DNA of 64,000 nt. Origin: Pontibacter pamirensis. GTDB lineage: Bacteria; Bacteroidota; Bacteroidia; Cytophagales; Hymenobacteraceae. Location of the stretch: assembly GCF_010015475.1 (NCBI RefSeq), contig NZ_SSNI01000003.1, positions 186,001-250,000 of the forward strand. Direction: 5' to 3'. Of the stretch, positions 1 to 9,517 are shown piece by piece (position 1 is the stretch's first letter; each line of letters starts with the position of its first letter). The notes beneath the pieces are model-generated. The model saw only the letters and a list, made by a program, of their open reading frames with translations, was not told where the DNA came from and searched no databases. The position numbers were made by a program, and so were the translations under genes.

Positions 1-1449
1 GTTCCGGGCAAACACACTTTCATAGTCAATACCGAAGTTTGTTCGGAGGTTCAGGTTCTTTACTATTTCCAGGTTGGCATGCACGTTACCGAAAACCTTC
101 AGTGTATGCTCTTTATCAAGCAGGTTATCCTCAATAAGTGCTACCGGGTTGTCTCTGTCAGAGAAACCGCCTCCTATTGGTCCGGCAAAGCGGCCATCTT
201 CTGCATACACGGGCAGTATAGGCAGTGCACGAACTGCAAGCATCATAGGCGTACCCCCGATACCATCCGGCATCGGTGTTTCACGCGCCTTGGAGATAGA
301 CAGGTTTTCGCCGACGGTGAGCCTGTCGTTAAACATTTTATAGTTAGAGTTCAGGCGAGCTGTAATACGGTTGTAGTTGGAGCCCTTCAGAATTCCCTCG
401 TTGTTATAGTAGTTCATGGAGAACCTGAAACCTCCGTTCTCGCCTCCCTGCGACACAGACAGGTCATGTGTATGCAGCACACCAGTTCTGAGAATCTCAT
501 CAAACCAATCCGTGTTACCTGATCTGATACCGGCTCCCTCATCCAGCCACTCTGTTACGTTTACATTCTCCAGAATCGGGTTACCGTTGCTGTCTCTGCG
601 CCAGATATAGGTATACTGGGCATTATCAGGGTCACGTCCGTCGTTCACGGCTGCACGCCACAAGGCTATACCGCGCTGATCTGTATCCAGCATGTCCAGC
701 CTCGTCCCGAACCTTTCTACAGCTACGTTGGCATTATAATCAATGGTGAGCTCGCCTGATTTGGCCTTTTTGGTGGTTACGATGATTACCCCATTAGACG
801 CTCTTGAACCATAGATGGAGGCAGAAGAAGCATCCTTCAGCACCTGCATTGATTCGATATCGTTCGGGTTCAGGTACTGCAAACCAGTAGTGGAGGGCAC
901 GCCATCAATAATATACAGCGGGTTATTGTTTCCCAAAGTACTCGTGCCCCGCACCCGCACCTCTGTGTTTGGGTTAGGAGAGCCATCTGTGCTGATGTAC
1001 AAGCCGGGTACCTGGCCCTGCAGCGACTGCATCACACTCGGCGCCGGGTTATCCTGGATGTTTTCCATGTCCACCACCGCAACTGCCCCTGTCAGGTCAG
1101 CTCTTCTCTGGGTGCTGTAGCCAGTTACCACCACTTCGCTGAGTGTTTTATCATCTGTAGCAAGGCTTATTGCTAGCTGCGTTCTGCCCTGAATTGGCAC
1201 CTCCTGCGTAGCATACCCAATGTAAGAGAAAACAAGTGTGCCATTCACATCCGGTACCGGCAGGGTAAAACTACCCGTCGCGTCGGTGGCCGTTCCTATG
1301 GTCTCTTCGCCTTTGTACACAACAGTCACCCCTATCAGTGGCTCGTTGTCGGGGCCTGTTACCGTCCCGCTGACAGCTGTCCTGCCTTGTCCGTATACCA
1401 CGGGAAGGCTGGTCAGCAGCAACAGCATAATGAATAAAATCTTTTTCAT
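1..1449 (-). CDS. SusC/RagA-type TonB-dependent outer-membrane receptor, N-terminal part (runs off the window)
   Basis: The frame is open from an ATG at 1449 to the window edge (483 codons). It begins with a signal peptide ending near VVYGQ, then a carboxypeptidase-regulatory-like beta domain (about residues 25-100, with SGTVTGPDNEPLIGVTV), a TonB-box-like stretch ending SEVVVTGY, and a plug domain with VRGTSTLGNNNPLYIIDGV and ASSASIYGSRASNGVIIVTT. This order is diagnostic of SusC-like porins, which import oligosaccharides with a SusD lipoprotein. It follows the fructokinase gene by 23 nt and is probably last to be read of the sugar porter-fructokinase-susC transcript seen here. Full-length relatives are about 1000 residues; the beta barrel and the expected susD lie outside the window. 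The substrate is inferred to be fructan from its neighbours. Confidence 0.95.
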   Translation of the reverse strand, partial: MKKILFIMLLLLTSLPVVYGQGRTAVSGTVTGPDNEPLIGVTVVYKGEETIGTATDATGSFTLPVPDVNGTLVFSYIGYATQEVPIQGRTQLAISLATDDKTLSEVVVTGYSTQRRADLTGAVAVVDMENIQDNPAPSVMQSLQGQVPGLYISTDGSPNPNTEVRVRGTSTLGNNNPLYIIDGVPSTTGLQYLNPNDIESMQVLKDASSASIYGSRASNGVIIVTTKKAKSGELTIDYNANVAVERFGTRLDMLDTDQRGIALWRAAVNDGRDPDNAQYTYIWRRDSNGNPILENVNVTEWLDEGAGIRSGNTDWFDEILRTGVLHTHDLSVSQGGENGGFRFSMNYYNNEGILKGSNYNRITARLNSNYKMFNDRLTVGENLSISKARETPMPDGIGGTPMMLAVRALPILPVYAEDGRFAGPIGGGFSDRDNPVALIEDNLLDKEHTLKVFGNVHANLEIVKNLNLRTNFGIDYESVFARN

Positions 1450-1472
1450 GGTTAATCGTTTAGGAGTTAGAA

Positions 1473-2363
1473 TTATGAAAGGGTCAAAGGTGTGTTCTCA
1501 AACTTAGCCAAGTCTATGTGGGGCGTAGCGCCTTTTTGGGTGGCAACGTATGCCCCAACCAAGCATGCTTCCGCCAAAGCTTTTTGTATCGGCTCCTGGT
1601 GCAGGTAATTTTTAAGGAAGGTGGCCAGAAAGGCATCGCCACTGCCGATGGTGTCTTCCACTTCCACTTTATAGCCATTGTGCTCTTCGTATCCAGCATC
1701 CGTTAGTACTGCCGCACCCTTATCGCCACGGGTAACTATCAGTAGCTGCAGGTTAAAGCACGTCTTCATGGCCTGCATTTGCTCCTGCCCGTTTCCTGAC
1801 CAGCCAAACCAGCCTGCTATTTCCTCCAGCTCCTGGTGGTTCAGTTTCACAGCATCCGCAAAGTTTAGCAGAGTTTTCAGGCGCTCCGGGTTGTAGTAGG
1901 GCGGCCGTAGGTTCACGTCCATCACTTTGAACCTGGCCAGCTTTAGGTACCGGAGCAGCGTTTCCTGGGTGGTTTGGTTTCTGGCGGCCAGGCTGCCGTA
2001 GATAAAGACATCGCTTTGCGCCACCAGTTCCGCCACCTGCCCGTCGTATTGTATATAATCCCAGGCAACGGGCTCTACAATTTTATAGCTCACCTCGTTT
2101 TTGTCTGAGATGTTTGCCTTTACAACCCCTGTCAGGTGCGTCTGGCCAATCTGAACCCATTGGGTGGAAAGGTTCTTCTCCTCCAGGAAACGCACCAGCT
2201 CTTTCCCGAGGTCGTCGCTGCCCACACGGCTGATGATAAGGGGCGAGAAGTTATGGTAGGATAAATGAATGGCGACATTCATAGGTGCGCCGCCAGGCAT
2301 TTTCCCGCTCGGGAGAATATCCCAAAGCACTTCTCCGAAGCATATAATCTGTGGCTGTTTCAT
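1473..2363 (-). CDS. Fructokinase (PfkB/ribokinase family)
   Basis: This 296-residue cytoplasmic sugar kinase has FGEVLWDILP at the N-terminus, the substrate-binding GGAPMNVAIHL stretch near residue 25, and the PfkB C-terminal signature DTIGSGDAFLA near residue 245, whose Asp is the family's catalytic base. Length fits the family. It would phosphorylate fructose at the expense of ATP. The start codon is 2 nt beyond the stop of the upstream sugar porter and susC follows within 23 nt, so the three form an operon. Bacteroides fructan loci also pair a fructokinase with a sugar porter, which supports fructose as substrate. A different ketose or 2-keto-3-deoxygluconate cannot be excluded from sequence alone. 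Confidence 0.9.
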   Translation of the reverse strand: MKQPQIICFGEVLWDILPSGKMPGGAPMNVAIHLSYHNFSPLIISRVGSDDLGKELVRFLEEKNLSTQWVQIGQTHLTGVVKANISDKNEVSYKIVEPVAWDYIQYDGQVAELVAQSDVFIYGSLAARNQTTQETLLRYLKLARFKVMDVNLRPPYYNPERLKTLLNFADAVKLNHQELEEIAGWFGWSGNGQEQMQAMKTCFNLQLLIVTRGDKGAAVLTDAGYEEHNGYKVEVEDTIGSGDAFLATFLKNYLHQEPIQKALAEACLVGAYVATQKGATPHIDLAKFENTPLTLS

Positions 2364-2365
2364 GA

Positions 2366-3730
2366 TTAGTGAGTTTTAGTTAGTAAGCTTTCAACTGCAG
2401 GCTGGGCCTCTACCTTGTCTCCGATTTCCTCCAGCGAGATGCCTTTTGTTTCCGGCATTATCTTCCAGACAAAGAGCAGCTGCAGCACCATCATGCCAGC
2501 GAAAATCAGGAAGGTGTTTCCTCCTCCCAGCGTGGCTGCTATGTAAGGGAAGGCAAATGCGATAACCGCGGCCATAAACCAGTGGGTAAAACTGCCCAGC
2601 GCCTGTCCGCTTGCCCGCACACTGTTCGGGAAAATCTCAGAGATGAACACCCATATCACCGCCCCCTGGGAGAAGGCGAAAAAGGCAATGTAGCCGAACA
2701 GGCAGAGGGGCACCAGTATACCGTTAAAGCTCTCGGTGTAGAAGGCCCACGAAACCAGGCTTAGCGTTAAAATCAAGCCAAAAGAGCCGATGAGCATTAA
2801 TGTTCTGCGCCCCACGCGGTCAATGAGGTTAAGGCCAACCAACGTAAAAATCAGGTTGACGAGGCCAACACCGGCGGATGAAAGCAGGGCTGCATCTTTC
2901 CCCAGGCCGGTCATCTCGAATATTCTGGGGGCATAGTAAATGATGGCGTTAATACCGGACACCTGGTTGAACACGGCGAACAGCACGGCCAGCAAAACCG
3001 GGAAACTGTGCTGCTTCGAAAAGAGCTTATCAGCTGTGTGTCTTCTTTCCTGCTTATTTTTTGATTCAATGATGGCGGCCAGTTCAGACTCCGCTGTGGA
3101 AGGGTCAATTAGATTGAGAACAGTTCTTGCCTCTTCTATAGCTCCTCTCTTAGCTACCAGCCAGCGTGGGCTCTCCGGCACCAGCAGTACAAGCCCTACA
3201 AAGGCAAGTGCCGGCAAAGCTTCCACACCCAGCATCCAGCGCCATGCGTTACTTCCTATATCCTGCAACAAGTAGTTTGACAGAAACGCGACCAGTATAC
3301 CGAACACGACATTAAACTGGAACATGGCCACCATTTTGCCTCTGTTTTTGGCAGGGGCTATCTCACTAATATACATAGGCGCCGCAACGGAAGAAGCACC
3401 AACCCCAAGGCCGCCAATAAACCTGAAGAACAGAAAGGTATACCAGTCTGTGGCTAAAGCAGACCCTGCAGCAGACACAAGGTAAAGCACCCCTATCCAG
3501 AACAAAGTATTCTTCCTGCCTATCTTATCGGAAGGGTACCCGCCAAACAGAGCGCCCAGCACTGTACCTATTAAGGCAATCGAAACTGTTAACCCATGCT
3601 GGAACACATCTAACTGCCACACCGCTTGAATAGACTGTTCAGCCCCGGAAATAACTGCTGTGTCAAAGCCGAAGAGGAATCCTCCCATCGCTACAGTTAT
3701 TGACCAAAATAAAATTCTCCTGTTGTTCAT
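2366..3730 (-). CDS. MFS sugar porter (hexose:H+ symporter type)
   Basis: This 454-residue protein has about twelve hydrophobic helices and the sugar-porter signatures: GFLFGFDTAVISGA in helix 1, DKIGRKN after helix 2, RFIGGLGVG, PESPRWL after helix 6, INAIIYYAP in helix 7, DRVGRR and PETKG at the C-terminal end. It should carry a monosaccharide, probably fructose, across the inner membrane into the cytoplasm, where the next gene product would phosphorylate it. It is the first gene of the leftward operon. A promoter and operator region with three TGTATCA-type boxes lies about 150 bp upstream of its ATG. Confidence 0.92.
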   Translation of the reverse strand: MNNRRILFWSITVAMGGFLFGFDTAVISGAEQSIQAVWQLDVFQHGLTVSIALIGTVLGALFGGYPSDKIGRKNTLFWIGVLYLVSAAGSALATDWYTFLFFRFIGGLGVGASSVAAPMYISEIAPAKNRGKMVAMFQFNVVFGILVAFLSNYLLQDIGSNAWRWMLGVEALPALAFVGLVLLVPESPRWLVAKRGAIEEARTVLNLIDPSTAESELAAIIESKNKQERRHTADKLFSKQHSFPVLLAVLFAVFNQVSGINAIIYYAPRIFEMTGLGKDAALLSSAGVGLVNLIFTLVGLNLIDRVGRRTLMLIGSFGLILTLSLVSWAFYTESFNGILVPLCLFGYIAFFAFSQGAVIWVFISEIFPNSVRASGQALGSFTHWFMAAVIAFAFPYIAATLGGGNTFLIFAGMMVLQLLFVWKIMPETKGISLEEIGDKVEAQPAVESLLTKTH

Positions 3731-3878
3731 AGCCGCTTGTTTTTCTTCAAATGTAGCGGCAAACAGAAGAACTGGGCTTCAGGAACGTTTCAATAACTTA
3801 CAAATTCATACCAACTGAGTAACTAGTCACTAAAAGCAGGATAAAAGGCTTTAAGAGGGGGAAAAGGCTACTTTTAAA

Positions 3879-3925
3879 TTTGTATCAGGCTTTCGATTTT
3901 GTATCATTGTTTCGAAATTGTAACA
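3879..3925. promoter_or_regulatory. Three direct repeats, TGTATCA/TGTATCA/TGTAACA, 19-bp period
   Basis: TGTATCA at 3881 and 3900 and TGTAACA at 3919 are exactly 19 bp apart. The first two copies also share the following TTTCGA. The array lies about 150 bp upstream of the sugar porter start. Spacing near two helical turns suits an AraC-type regulator, here most likely the HTCS encoded just upstream. I did not find a TAnnTTTG box at the spacing used by the other arrays in this window. Confidence 0.5.
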
Positions 3926-4140
3926 CCAGGAAGCGACATTTATTCGAAACAGGTACATAGCTTCCTGTTAAAGCAAATGCTTATTGATTAAAATGAGTAT
4001 TCACTCACTTTAATCAGATTGAAAGTAACCTTTGTTTTAGGAAAGTCGGTTGATACAGGAAGACATTCGGGGAGCAATACAGTAGCTTATGAAACGCTGC
4101 AGAACTTTATTCTACTGCTACGGCTATATTCAATACAGTA

Positions 4141-4335
4141 GCACTGTTCCAGGCGTCTGTGTCCGGAGCTAAGCCTGGAGCGGACATCCATGAACGCGCG
4201 TAGTGGGAAGGGCAGTAACGGAGACAAGGAAGCACCCGGTAGCAGATACCTATCTAACCGGGATGTCCGATAGAGCAGCTTAAAGCAGCTCCTGAGCAGC
4301 CTGCCAAAAGAAAAGCAGCATAAAGTTCGTGCTAC
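4141..4335 (+). other. Structured, RNA-like intergenic sequence (possible group II intron 5' remnant)
   Basis: The 620-bp gap between the sugar porter and the HTCS holds the operator array at 3879 and this segment. CGGACATCC (4181-4189) pairs with GGATGTCCG (4261-4269), enclosing CCCGGT/ACCGGG (4235-4240 with 4257-4262). Its style (AGTGGGAAG, GTAACGGAGACAAGGAAGC, then an uninterrupted coding-like stretch reading SSLKQLLSSLPKEKQHK) resembles leader regions of bacterial group II introns as I remember them. No reverse transcriptase follows; the HTCS 3' end begins at 4352. Alternatives are a stand-alone structured RNA or chance pairing. Confidence 0.25.
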
Positions 4336-4351
4336 ATTATAGGGCTACTCA

Positions 4352-7120
4352 CTACGCGCTCTTTTCTTTTGCAGACTTCTCGGCTTTGAAATCAGAAGGG
4401 CTCATGTCGAAGTGGCTCTTAAAGGCAGTGGAAAAGTAGGCTGGGGAGGAAAAGCCAACCTCATAGGCGATTTCAGAAATGTTCTTGTCGCTGTGCAGCA
4501 GCAGGTGTCGGGCTTTTTTTAGCCGTGCCTTTACCACGTAGTCGTTCACGGAATAGCCTAACAGGGCTTTCATCTTACGGTAAACCTGCACCCTCGACAT
4601 GCCAAGGTCATGGGCAATGCTGTTCGCGTTGAGGTTTGGGTTCGAAATGTTCTTCTCTACCACCGCCATCACTTCGTTCAGGAACTTCTTGTCCAGCTGT
4701 TTTGGCGGAGCAGGAGTTGCCTTTGTATCCACAGAAACCTCGCTGCTGTAGTGCTCCTTCAGCATCTCCCTGTTTTTGATAAGGCCTTTCACTCTTTCCA
4801 ACAGGTAAAGGTAGCTGAATGGCTTTGTGATGTAAAGGTCTGCCCCACTCTGTGCGCCCTCTATTTTTTGTTCGATGGTGTCTTTGGCTGTGAGCAGGAC
4901 AACCGGGATGTGAGAGGTCCTCAGGTCATTCTTCAGTATAGAAGTTATCTCCAGCCCACTCTGCCCGGGCATCATTACATCACTTATAATTAAATCAGGT
5001 ACTGTTTCGAAAGCCTGGTTCAGGCCAAAAATACCCTGAGGCGCTTCCACTACGTTGAATTCTCTTTCAAGGCGCTTTTTCAGAAACTCTCTCAGGTCTT
5101 TGTTATCTTCTATCAGCAGGATAGTGTGCTCCTTCAGTTTTGCCTCCTCATCAGGAGTATAGTCCTCACTGTATAGCTCCTGACAATCCAGCACGCCTGG
5201 TGCCATTTGTAACAGATGCTCCCCGGTATCGGCTATGATTTCATCTTCGTTCAGGTGCCTGCTCCCCAGCGGCAGCATAATCATAAACCGGGCACCCTTT
5301 TTTTCTTCACTCACCACAGCAATTTCGCCCCTATGCAGCTTTATAAACTGCTTTGAAAGCGCTAAGCCTAACCCTGTGCTGAGACTGCTCGAAGTATCTC
5401 CTGAGTAAAACCGGTCGAACGCATGCGCTGCCTCCACCGATGACATGCCTTTGCCGTTATCCTCCACAGAAATATCAACTCCCTCATAGTTATCAGAGAG
5501 TGCTACCGCTAGAGTAATTTTTCCGCCGTCTTTCGTGAATTTGAAGGCATTGGAAAGTAGGTTGAACAATACTTTATCAAGCTTGTCTGCATCAAAATAC
5601 ACATTTAATTCCCTGAGCTCTGTCTGTACCTTAAAACTGATGTTCCGCTTTTTGGCTAATCTTTCGAAAGAAGAGGCTACTTCTTTTACAAACCGGACAA
5701 TGTCTTTTTCATAAGCCCGAAGCTTCATTTTCTTGTTTTCGACCTTTCGGAAGTCCATCAGCTGGTTCACCAGCCGCAACAACCGAACAGCATTCTGCTT
5801 CACCAGCAGCATGTCTTTCTTCAGGTCAGTGGAAATATTACTTTGCAGGGCATCCTCTACCGGCCCCAGGATCAGGGTAAGCGGCGTGCGGAACTCATGG
5901 GAGATGTTGGTGAAAAACTTCAGCTTGGCCTCATTGGCTTTATCGGCTTTTTTAGCCATCAGCGCTACCTCGTTCCGTTGGTTCACTACCTCCTGGTGCT
6001 TGGCTACCAAGGCTTTGTTGGCCTCCTGCTTCGCTTTTAAAGCCTGCAGCGCAAGGGCACCAAGCACAATAATAACCACCAGGCTGGCAGACAAAATATA
6101 GAGGAGCGCCCGCTGGTTGTTATACAGCTCAATCTGTTCATCTATCCTATGTTGCTGCCGCTCAATGCTTTGTTCCTGGCCCAGAATTTTGTTTGCCTGT
6201 TGTTGCATGATGTGCACATTCCGGCCATCGATTACGGTTGTATTCAGGATATTCTCTCTCTTGAAAGGCCTGTTGTGCAGGATGTCATACGCCAGCTTGA
6301 TGATTTCCTCCCCACCTGTAGGATACAGGAAAGTGGCATCCAGAATGCCATCTTCCACAAACTGCAGTCCTCCGTTAGGCCCAGCCAGGCCATCAAACCC
6401 TACAAATTTCAGACTGTCCGCCTTGCCGGTGCCCTTTATACTCTCATAGGCCCCCACAGCCATCATGTCGTTGTGAGCGAAGACAAGGTCTACCTCCTGG
6501 TGGGCAGTGAACACTGTCGGAAACCTTTCTTTTGCGATTTCCTTTTCCCACTCTCCTGGCACTTCCGCTACAATTTGTATATCCGGGTAACCTTTAATTC
6601 CATCCAAAAAACCTTTATGCCGGTCTATGGCTGGTGTGGAACCTTTCAGTCCCCACACCTCGATTATATTTCCCTTGCCGTTCAGCATCTTGGCAACATA
6701 CTCTCCCGCCAACTTCCCTATCTGGTAATTATTGGCGCCTACATAGGCGGTATAGCTGGAAGAGTTGGTTTTTCTATCGACAATGATAACGGGGATACCT
6801 GCCTCAAAGGCTTTTTCCACAACGGGGGTGATGGGTTCAGCCTCATTAGGAGAAACAACGAGTAAATCTACCCTTTGGTTGATAAACTCATTGATGTGCT
6901 CTATCTGCTTTGCGCTGCTATTTTTCGCATCTTTCACCTGTAGATCTATTTCCGGGTGAAAGGAAACTTCCCGCTCCATTTCTTTATGCATGGCCTTACG
7001 CCATGCATCGCCCTCAGTAGGTTGGGAAAAACCGACGGTGATTTCTTCTTCCTTCTTTGCCTCACTACAGCAAAAAAAGAAGGTAAGCATAAAAAGAAAA
7101 ATAACTTGCAAAAAACGCAT
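4352..7120 (-). CDS. Hybrid two-component system with periplasmic sugar-binding sensor (fructose-sensor type)
   Basis: This one-protein signalling system has 922 residues from the ATG at 7120 (an in-frame GTG lies three codons upstream). The order is a membrane anchor/signal with Cys-Cys at its end, a LacI/RbsB-like periplasmic binding domain (about 25-315, with VDLLVVSPNEAEPI and FAHNDMMAVGAYESI), a membrane helix (about 340-362), a HisKA domain with NISHEFRTP (His near 408), an HATPase domain, a receiver with LIISDVMMPG (Asp near 714) and a C-terminal AraC DNA-binding domain ending near residue 915. Bacteroides thetaiotaomicron BT1754 has this same sensor type, binds fructose and controls fructan genes. 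With the porter and fructokinase beside it, the same role is inferred here. Confidence 0.93.
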   Translation of the reverse strand: MRFLQVIFLFMLTFFFCCSEAKKEEEITVGFSQPTEGDAWRKAMHKEMEREVSFHPEIDLQVKDAKNSSAKQIEHINEFINQRVDLLVVSPNEAEPITPVVEKAFEAGIPVIIVDRKTNSSSYTAYVGANNYQIGKLAGEYVAKMLNGKGNIIEVWGLKGSTPAIDRHKGFLDGIKGYPDIQIVAEVPGEWEKEIAKERFPTVFTAHQEVDLVFAHNDMMAVGAYESIKGTGKADSLKFVGFDGLAGPNGGLQFVEDGILDATFLYPTGGEEIIKLAYDILHNRPFKRENILNTTVIDGRNVHIMQQQANKILGQEQSIERQQHRIDEQIELYNNQRALLYILSASLVVIIVLGALALQALKAKQEANKALVAKHQEVVNQRNEVALMAKKADKANEAKLKFFTNISHEFRTPLTLILGPVEDALQSNISTDLKKDMLLVKQNAVRLLRLVNQLMDFRKVENKKMKLRAYEKDIVRFVKEVASSFERLAKKRNISFKVQTELRELNVYFDADKLDKVLFNLLSNAFKFTKDGGKITLAVALSDNYEGVDISVEDNGKGMSSVEAAHAFDRFYSGDTSSSLSTGLGLALSKQFIKLHRGEIAVVSEEKKGARFMIMLPLGSRHLNEDEIIADTGEHLLQMAPGVLDCQELYSEDYTPDEEAKLKEHTILLIEDNKDLREFLKKRLEREFNVVEAPQGIFGLNQAFETVPDLIISDVMMPGQSGLEITSILKNDLRTSHIPVVLLTAKDTIEQKIEGAQSGADLYITKPFSYLYLLERVKGLIKNREMLKEHYSSEVSVDTKATPAPPKQLDKKFLNEVMAVVEKNISNPNLNANSIAHDLGMSRVQVYRKMKALLGYSVNDYVVKARLKKARHLLLHSDKNISEIAYEVGFSSPAYFSTAFKSHFDMSPSDFKAEKSAKEKSA

Positions 7121-7438
7121 AGTCGCCACTGCCTTATGTCATGTACCGCCGCAGAACCAATAATTTCTTGTACAGCTAAATCAGATTTGCTTCTTCAACT
7201 GAGGTACTTAACAGTAAGTCACTACTTACTCCCATTAAAATTACTATAATTATTAAACTAATTGCTACTTTTTTGAAATTGAATGCCTCCGCATCGAATC
7301 TATGGATAAGAAGATAAGTCGGCAACCTAAGCCAGACTGATGAATAAGCCTATCCATCATTTAGACAAAATAAATTTTAAAAGAAACTATACTGTCGCCT
7401 TAGGATAGCATGCTAAATCCTCTATGTTTCTGCACCAA
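7121..7438. other. AT-rich intergenic region, no gene recognised
   Basis: This is the leader region of the HTCS and a long AT-rich stretch. I see no reading frame, hairpin or repeat that I can support. Confidence 0.6.
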
Positions 7439-8641
7439 TCATGTACGCCTGACCAGTAGTTCTTTCAGATTCGCATACTCCGGCTGTTCCAGCACGTTGA
7501 GTTCTCCCCCTGTTACCAGCTCCAAGGCCTGGTGGCACTGGCCTAGCCTGCCGAGCATTGGCTGTATCTGCTGATTGTAGTAGTTGTTGCAGAAGTTGTA
7601 AATGTCCCGCGTGGAGCAGGGCAGCTTGTAGCCGGCGCTGGAGGAGACGATGAGCACGCCCTCGTCCCGGACCGGCCCCACCACGAGTGAGCGAAAGTGG
7701 TGCTCGGTGTAATGCTCATACTTGTAGGAGCTGAGGTGCTGCAGCACCTCTTAGGTGTGGATGAAGCGGGTTTTGTAGTTATAGGTAAAAACCATCAGCA
7801 GGTGTTTCACAAACACCATTCGGCTCCGGACAACGGGGGCCTCGCTGCTCGCGTGGCGCTCGAGGTAGCCCCGCGCCCGCAGCTGCGCCGCCGCCGTAAT
7901 GGCCTTGTCCTGCGCGTCCACTGCCACGCCCTCTGTGTCGACCGTGTAGGGCACGTACCCCTGCGGCCAGCGGTTTACCCCCACGCACTTTTCGGCCAGC
8001 CCCTGTTCCACTTCCACCTCCGACAACCCGTCATGAAACGAATTCAGGCTCTCGCCAAGTAAGTCTGCCAGCTGCAGCAGCACGTCCTCCTCTGCATGAG
8101 AGAAAGTAAAGGTAGCCAGGGAGAAGAGGTCCACCTGGTGGTTCTCCTGGATGTAGCGCCGGAAGCTCTCCATATATTCCGGCGTACCCAGTTCATTGGC
8201 TACAATGCTCAGGTCCTGGACAGTGCTGTAAAGGTTGCGGTAGATAAGGCCCGAGAAGAACTTCTAGAAGGTGTCCTTGTACTGGAGGGGCGACTTCTGG
8301 TGCAGCTTGCGCTTGGCCACCAGCAGAGCGTGAAAGGAAAAGCCCAATTTCTTTAGTTCCTCCAGGAACTCTCGCCGCTGCTCCTGGAACAGGGGGCCCT
8401 CTCCAAAGCGGATTTCAACGCCGGGGAAGTGCCGCTCCCGGATGCGGCGGAACTCCTTCTCCACTTCCCTTCTGTTCCCTTCCTGCACGAGCACGAGCAC
8501 GACTGTAACGGAGAAGTGTGTACTGCCGGGGCCGTCGAAGTGAAAGCCCTGCGCTGGCCACCCTTCAATCAGCCTCCTTATTTCGCTGCACTCCATTCTT
8601 CCGCTGCCGGAACAGTGGCTTCCCCACCCAGAGCAAAGCAA
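7439..8641 (-). pseudogene. DUF3800-like protein with two in-frame stops
   Basis: One reading frame continues through about 400 codons, broken only by TAG (8264-8266) and TAA (7751-7753). The three pieces join without a frame change: FHFDGPGSTHFSVTVVLV near the start, a long charged helix, FHALLVAKRKL, and LLQLADLLGESLNSFHD after the first stop. This pattern (acidic start motif, hydrophobic strand, C-terminal LQLADL) matches the DUF3800 family, RNase H-like proteins often found in mobile or defence contexts. The segment is visibly richer in G+C than its neighbours, which suggests transfer. The most likely state is an inactivated gene. A sequencing error at both stops is possible but less likely. 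Confidence 0.65.
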
Positions 8642-9517
8642 GCTTCTACCGCGTATTACTTCATAATCATAAAAAGTGGGTTAAACACGAAAATACAAGC
8701 TTACTGTGTTTCCTTCTTCATACTTGCCATCTCGTCCCCACTGCAATGCTCTCCGGAGTAAGGCCCTGGCTTGCCTCTCCTCCGCCAAGGCTTTGACTGA
8801 TTTTGAATCAGGAGAAAATGTTACAAAAGGGGAAGGAAAGCAGGTTGTGCCGTTAATGATTTGTACTCCTCATACTCCTCCACTCTCATTAGGGGACACC
8901 TGCGTTATATTCAGACCCTGCTGGGGCACCGCTCAAGCAGAACCACTGAGATTTCACCCACATTACCTCCTATGCGTTGGGCAAAATCGTGAGTCCACTA
9001 GACCATCTATTATAGCATGATGCTTTAATAGCAATTGCACTAAACACGCTGACTCTCTGGCCCCTAGAAGATATGTCTGCTCATGGCCTCTGCTTTCAGT
9101 CACTGAAATGAGCTGATTTCGTGGCTTTATCCGCTTATAAACGGATATACATGGCTTCATAAATTGCATTGTTGGCTGTGCTTTTATCGTTACAGCTACC
9201 TTTTATCTATTTGTTTCGACCCTGACACAGAGAGCTTACGCTTGGCATGGTGTGCAGCAGGAGCCTTTAGCAGAAATCACACTCCTCCTTTTAGAACTTT
9301 TGGGTCACCCTTGCCTAAAACAAAGTGTGGAAAGCAGCTATTAACGCAAAAGTTCATATCTTGATTAAGTAAGGTATGAGGACGAAAACAAGTAAAATAG
9401 CCGCTAAAACAACAAGTTCTGCCACAGGAATAGAGCGAGTGGTGACTTCTGTAAATTGTGCAGATAGCACGAGCCGTACTCCTGCTATACAGTAGGACAA
9501 TTAAAAATAAATAATTC
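8642..9517. other. Intergenic region with decayed recombinase piece
   Basis: The only recognisable content is the tyrosine-recombinase tail annotated at 8870-9015. The remaining 8642-8869 and 9016-9517 show no supportable gene. Confidence 0.5.
8870..9015 (+). pseudogene. Tyrosine recombinase C-terminal remnant (frameshifted)
   Basis: From 8894 one frame reads HLRYIQTLLGHRSSRTTEI, the core of the tyrosine recombinase C-terminus, including the catalytic His of LLGH. A frameshift near 8953 moves the match into the next frame, FTHITSYALGKIVSPLDHLL, ending at TAG 9013-9015. In intact relatives these join as EIYTH, where Tyr is the nucleophile, so the nucleophile is lost here. Sequence upstream, with a possible KGEGKQVVPL relic, is too decayed to delimit. 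It is the tail of an XerC/D- or transposon-type integrase. Confidence 0.7.

Noticed and set aside
8817..8826. ATGTTACA near 8818 as another operator
   Set aside because: It is single, lacks 21-bp partners and lies in recombinase debris.
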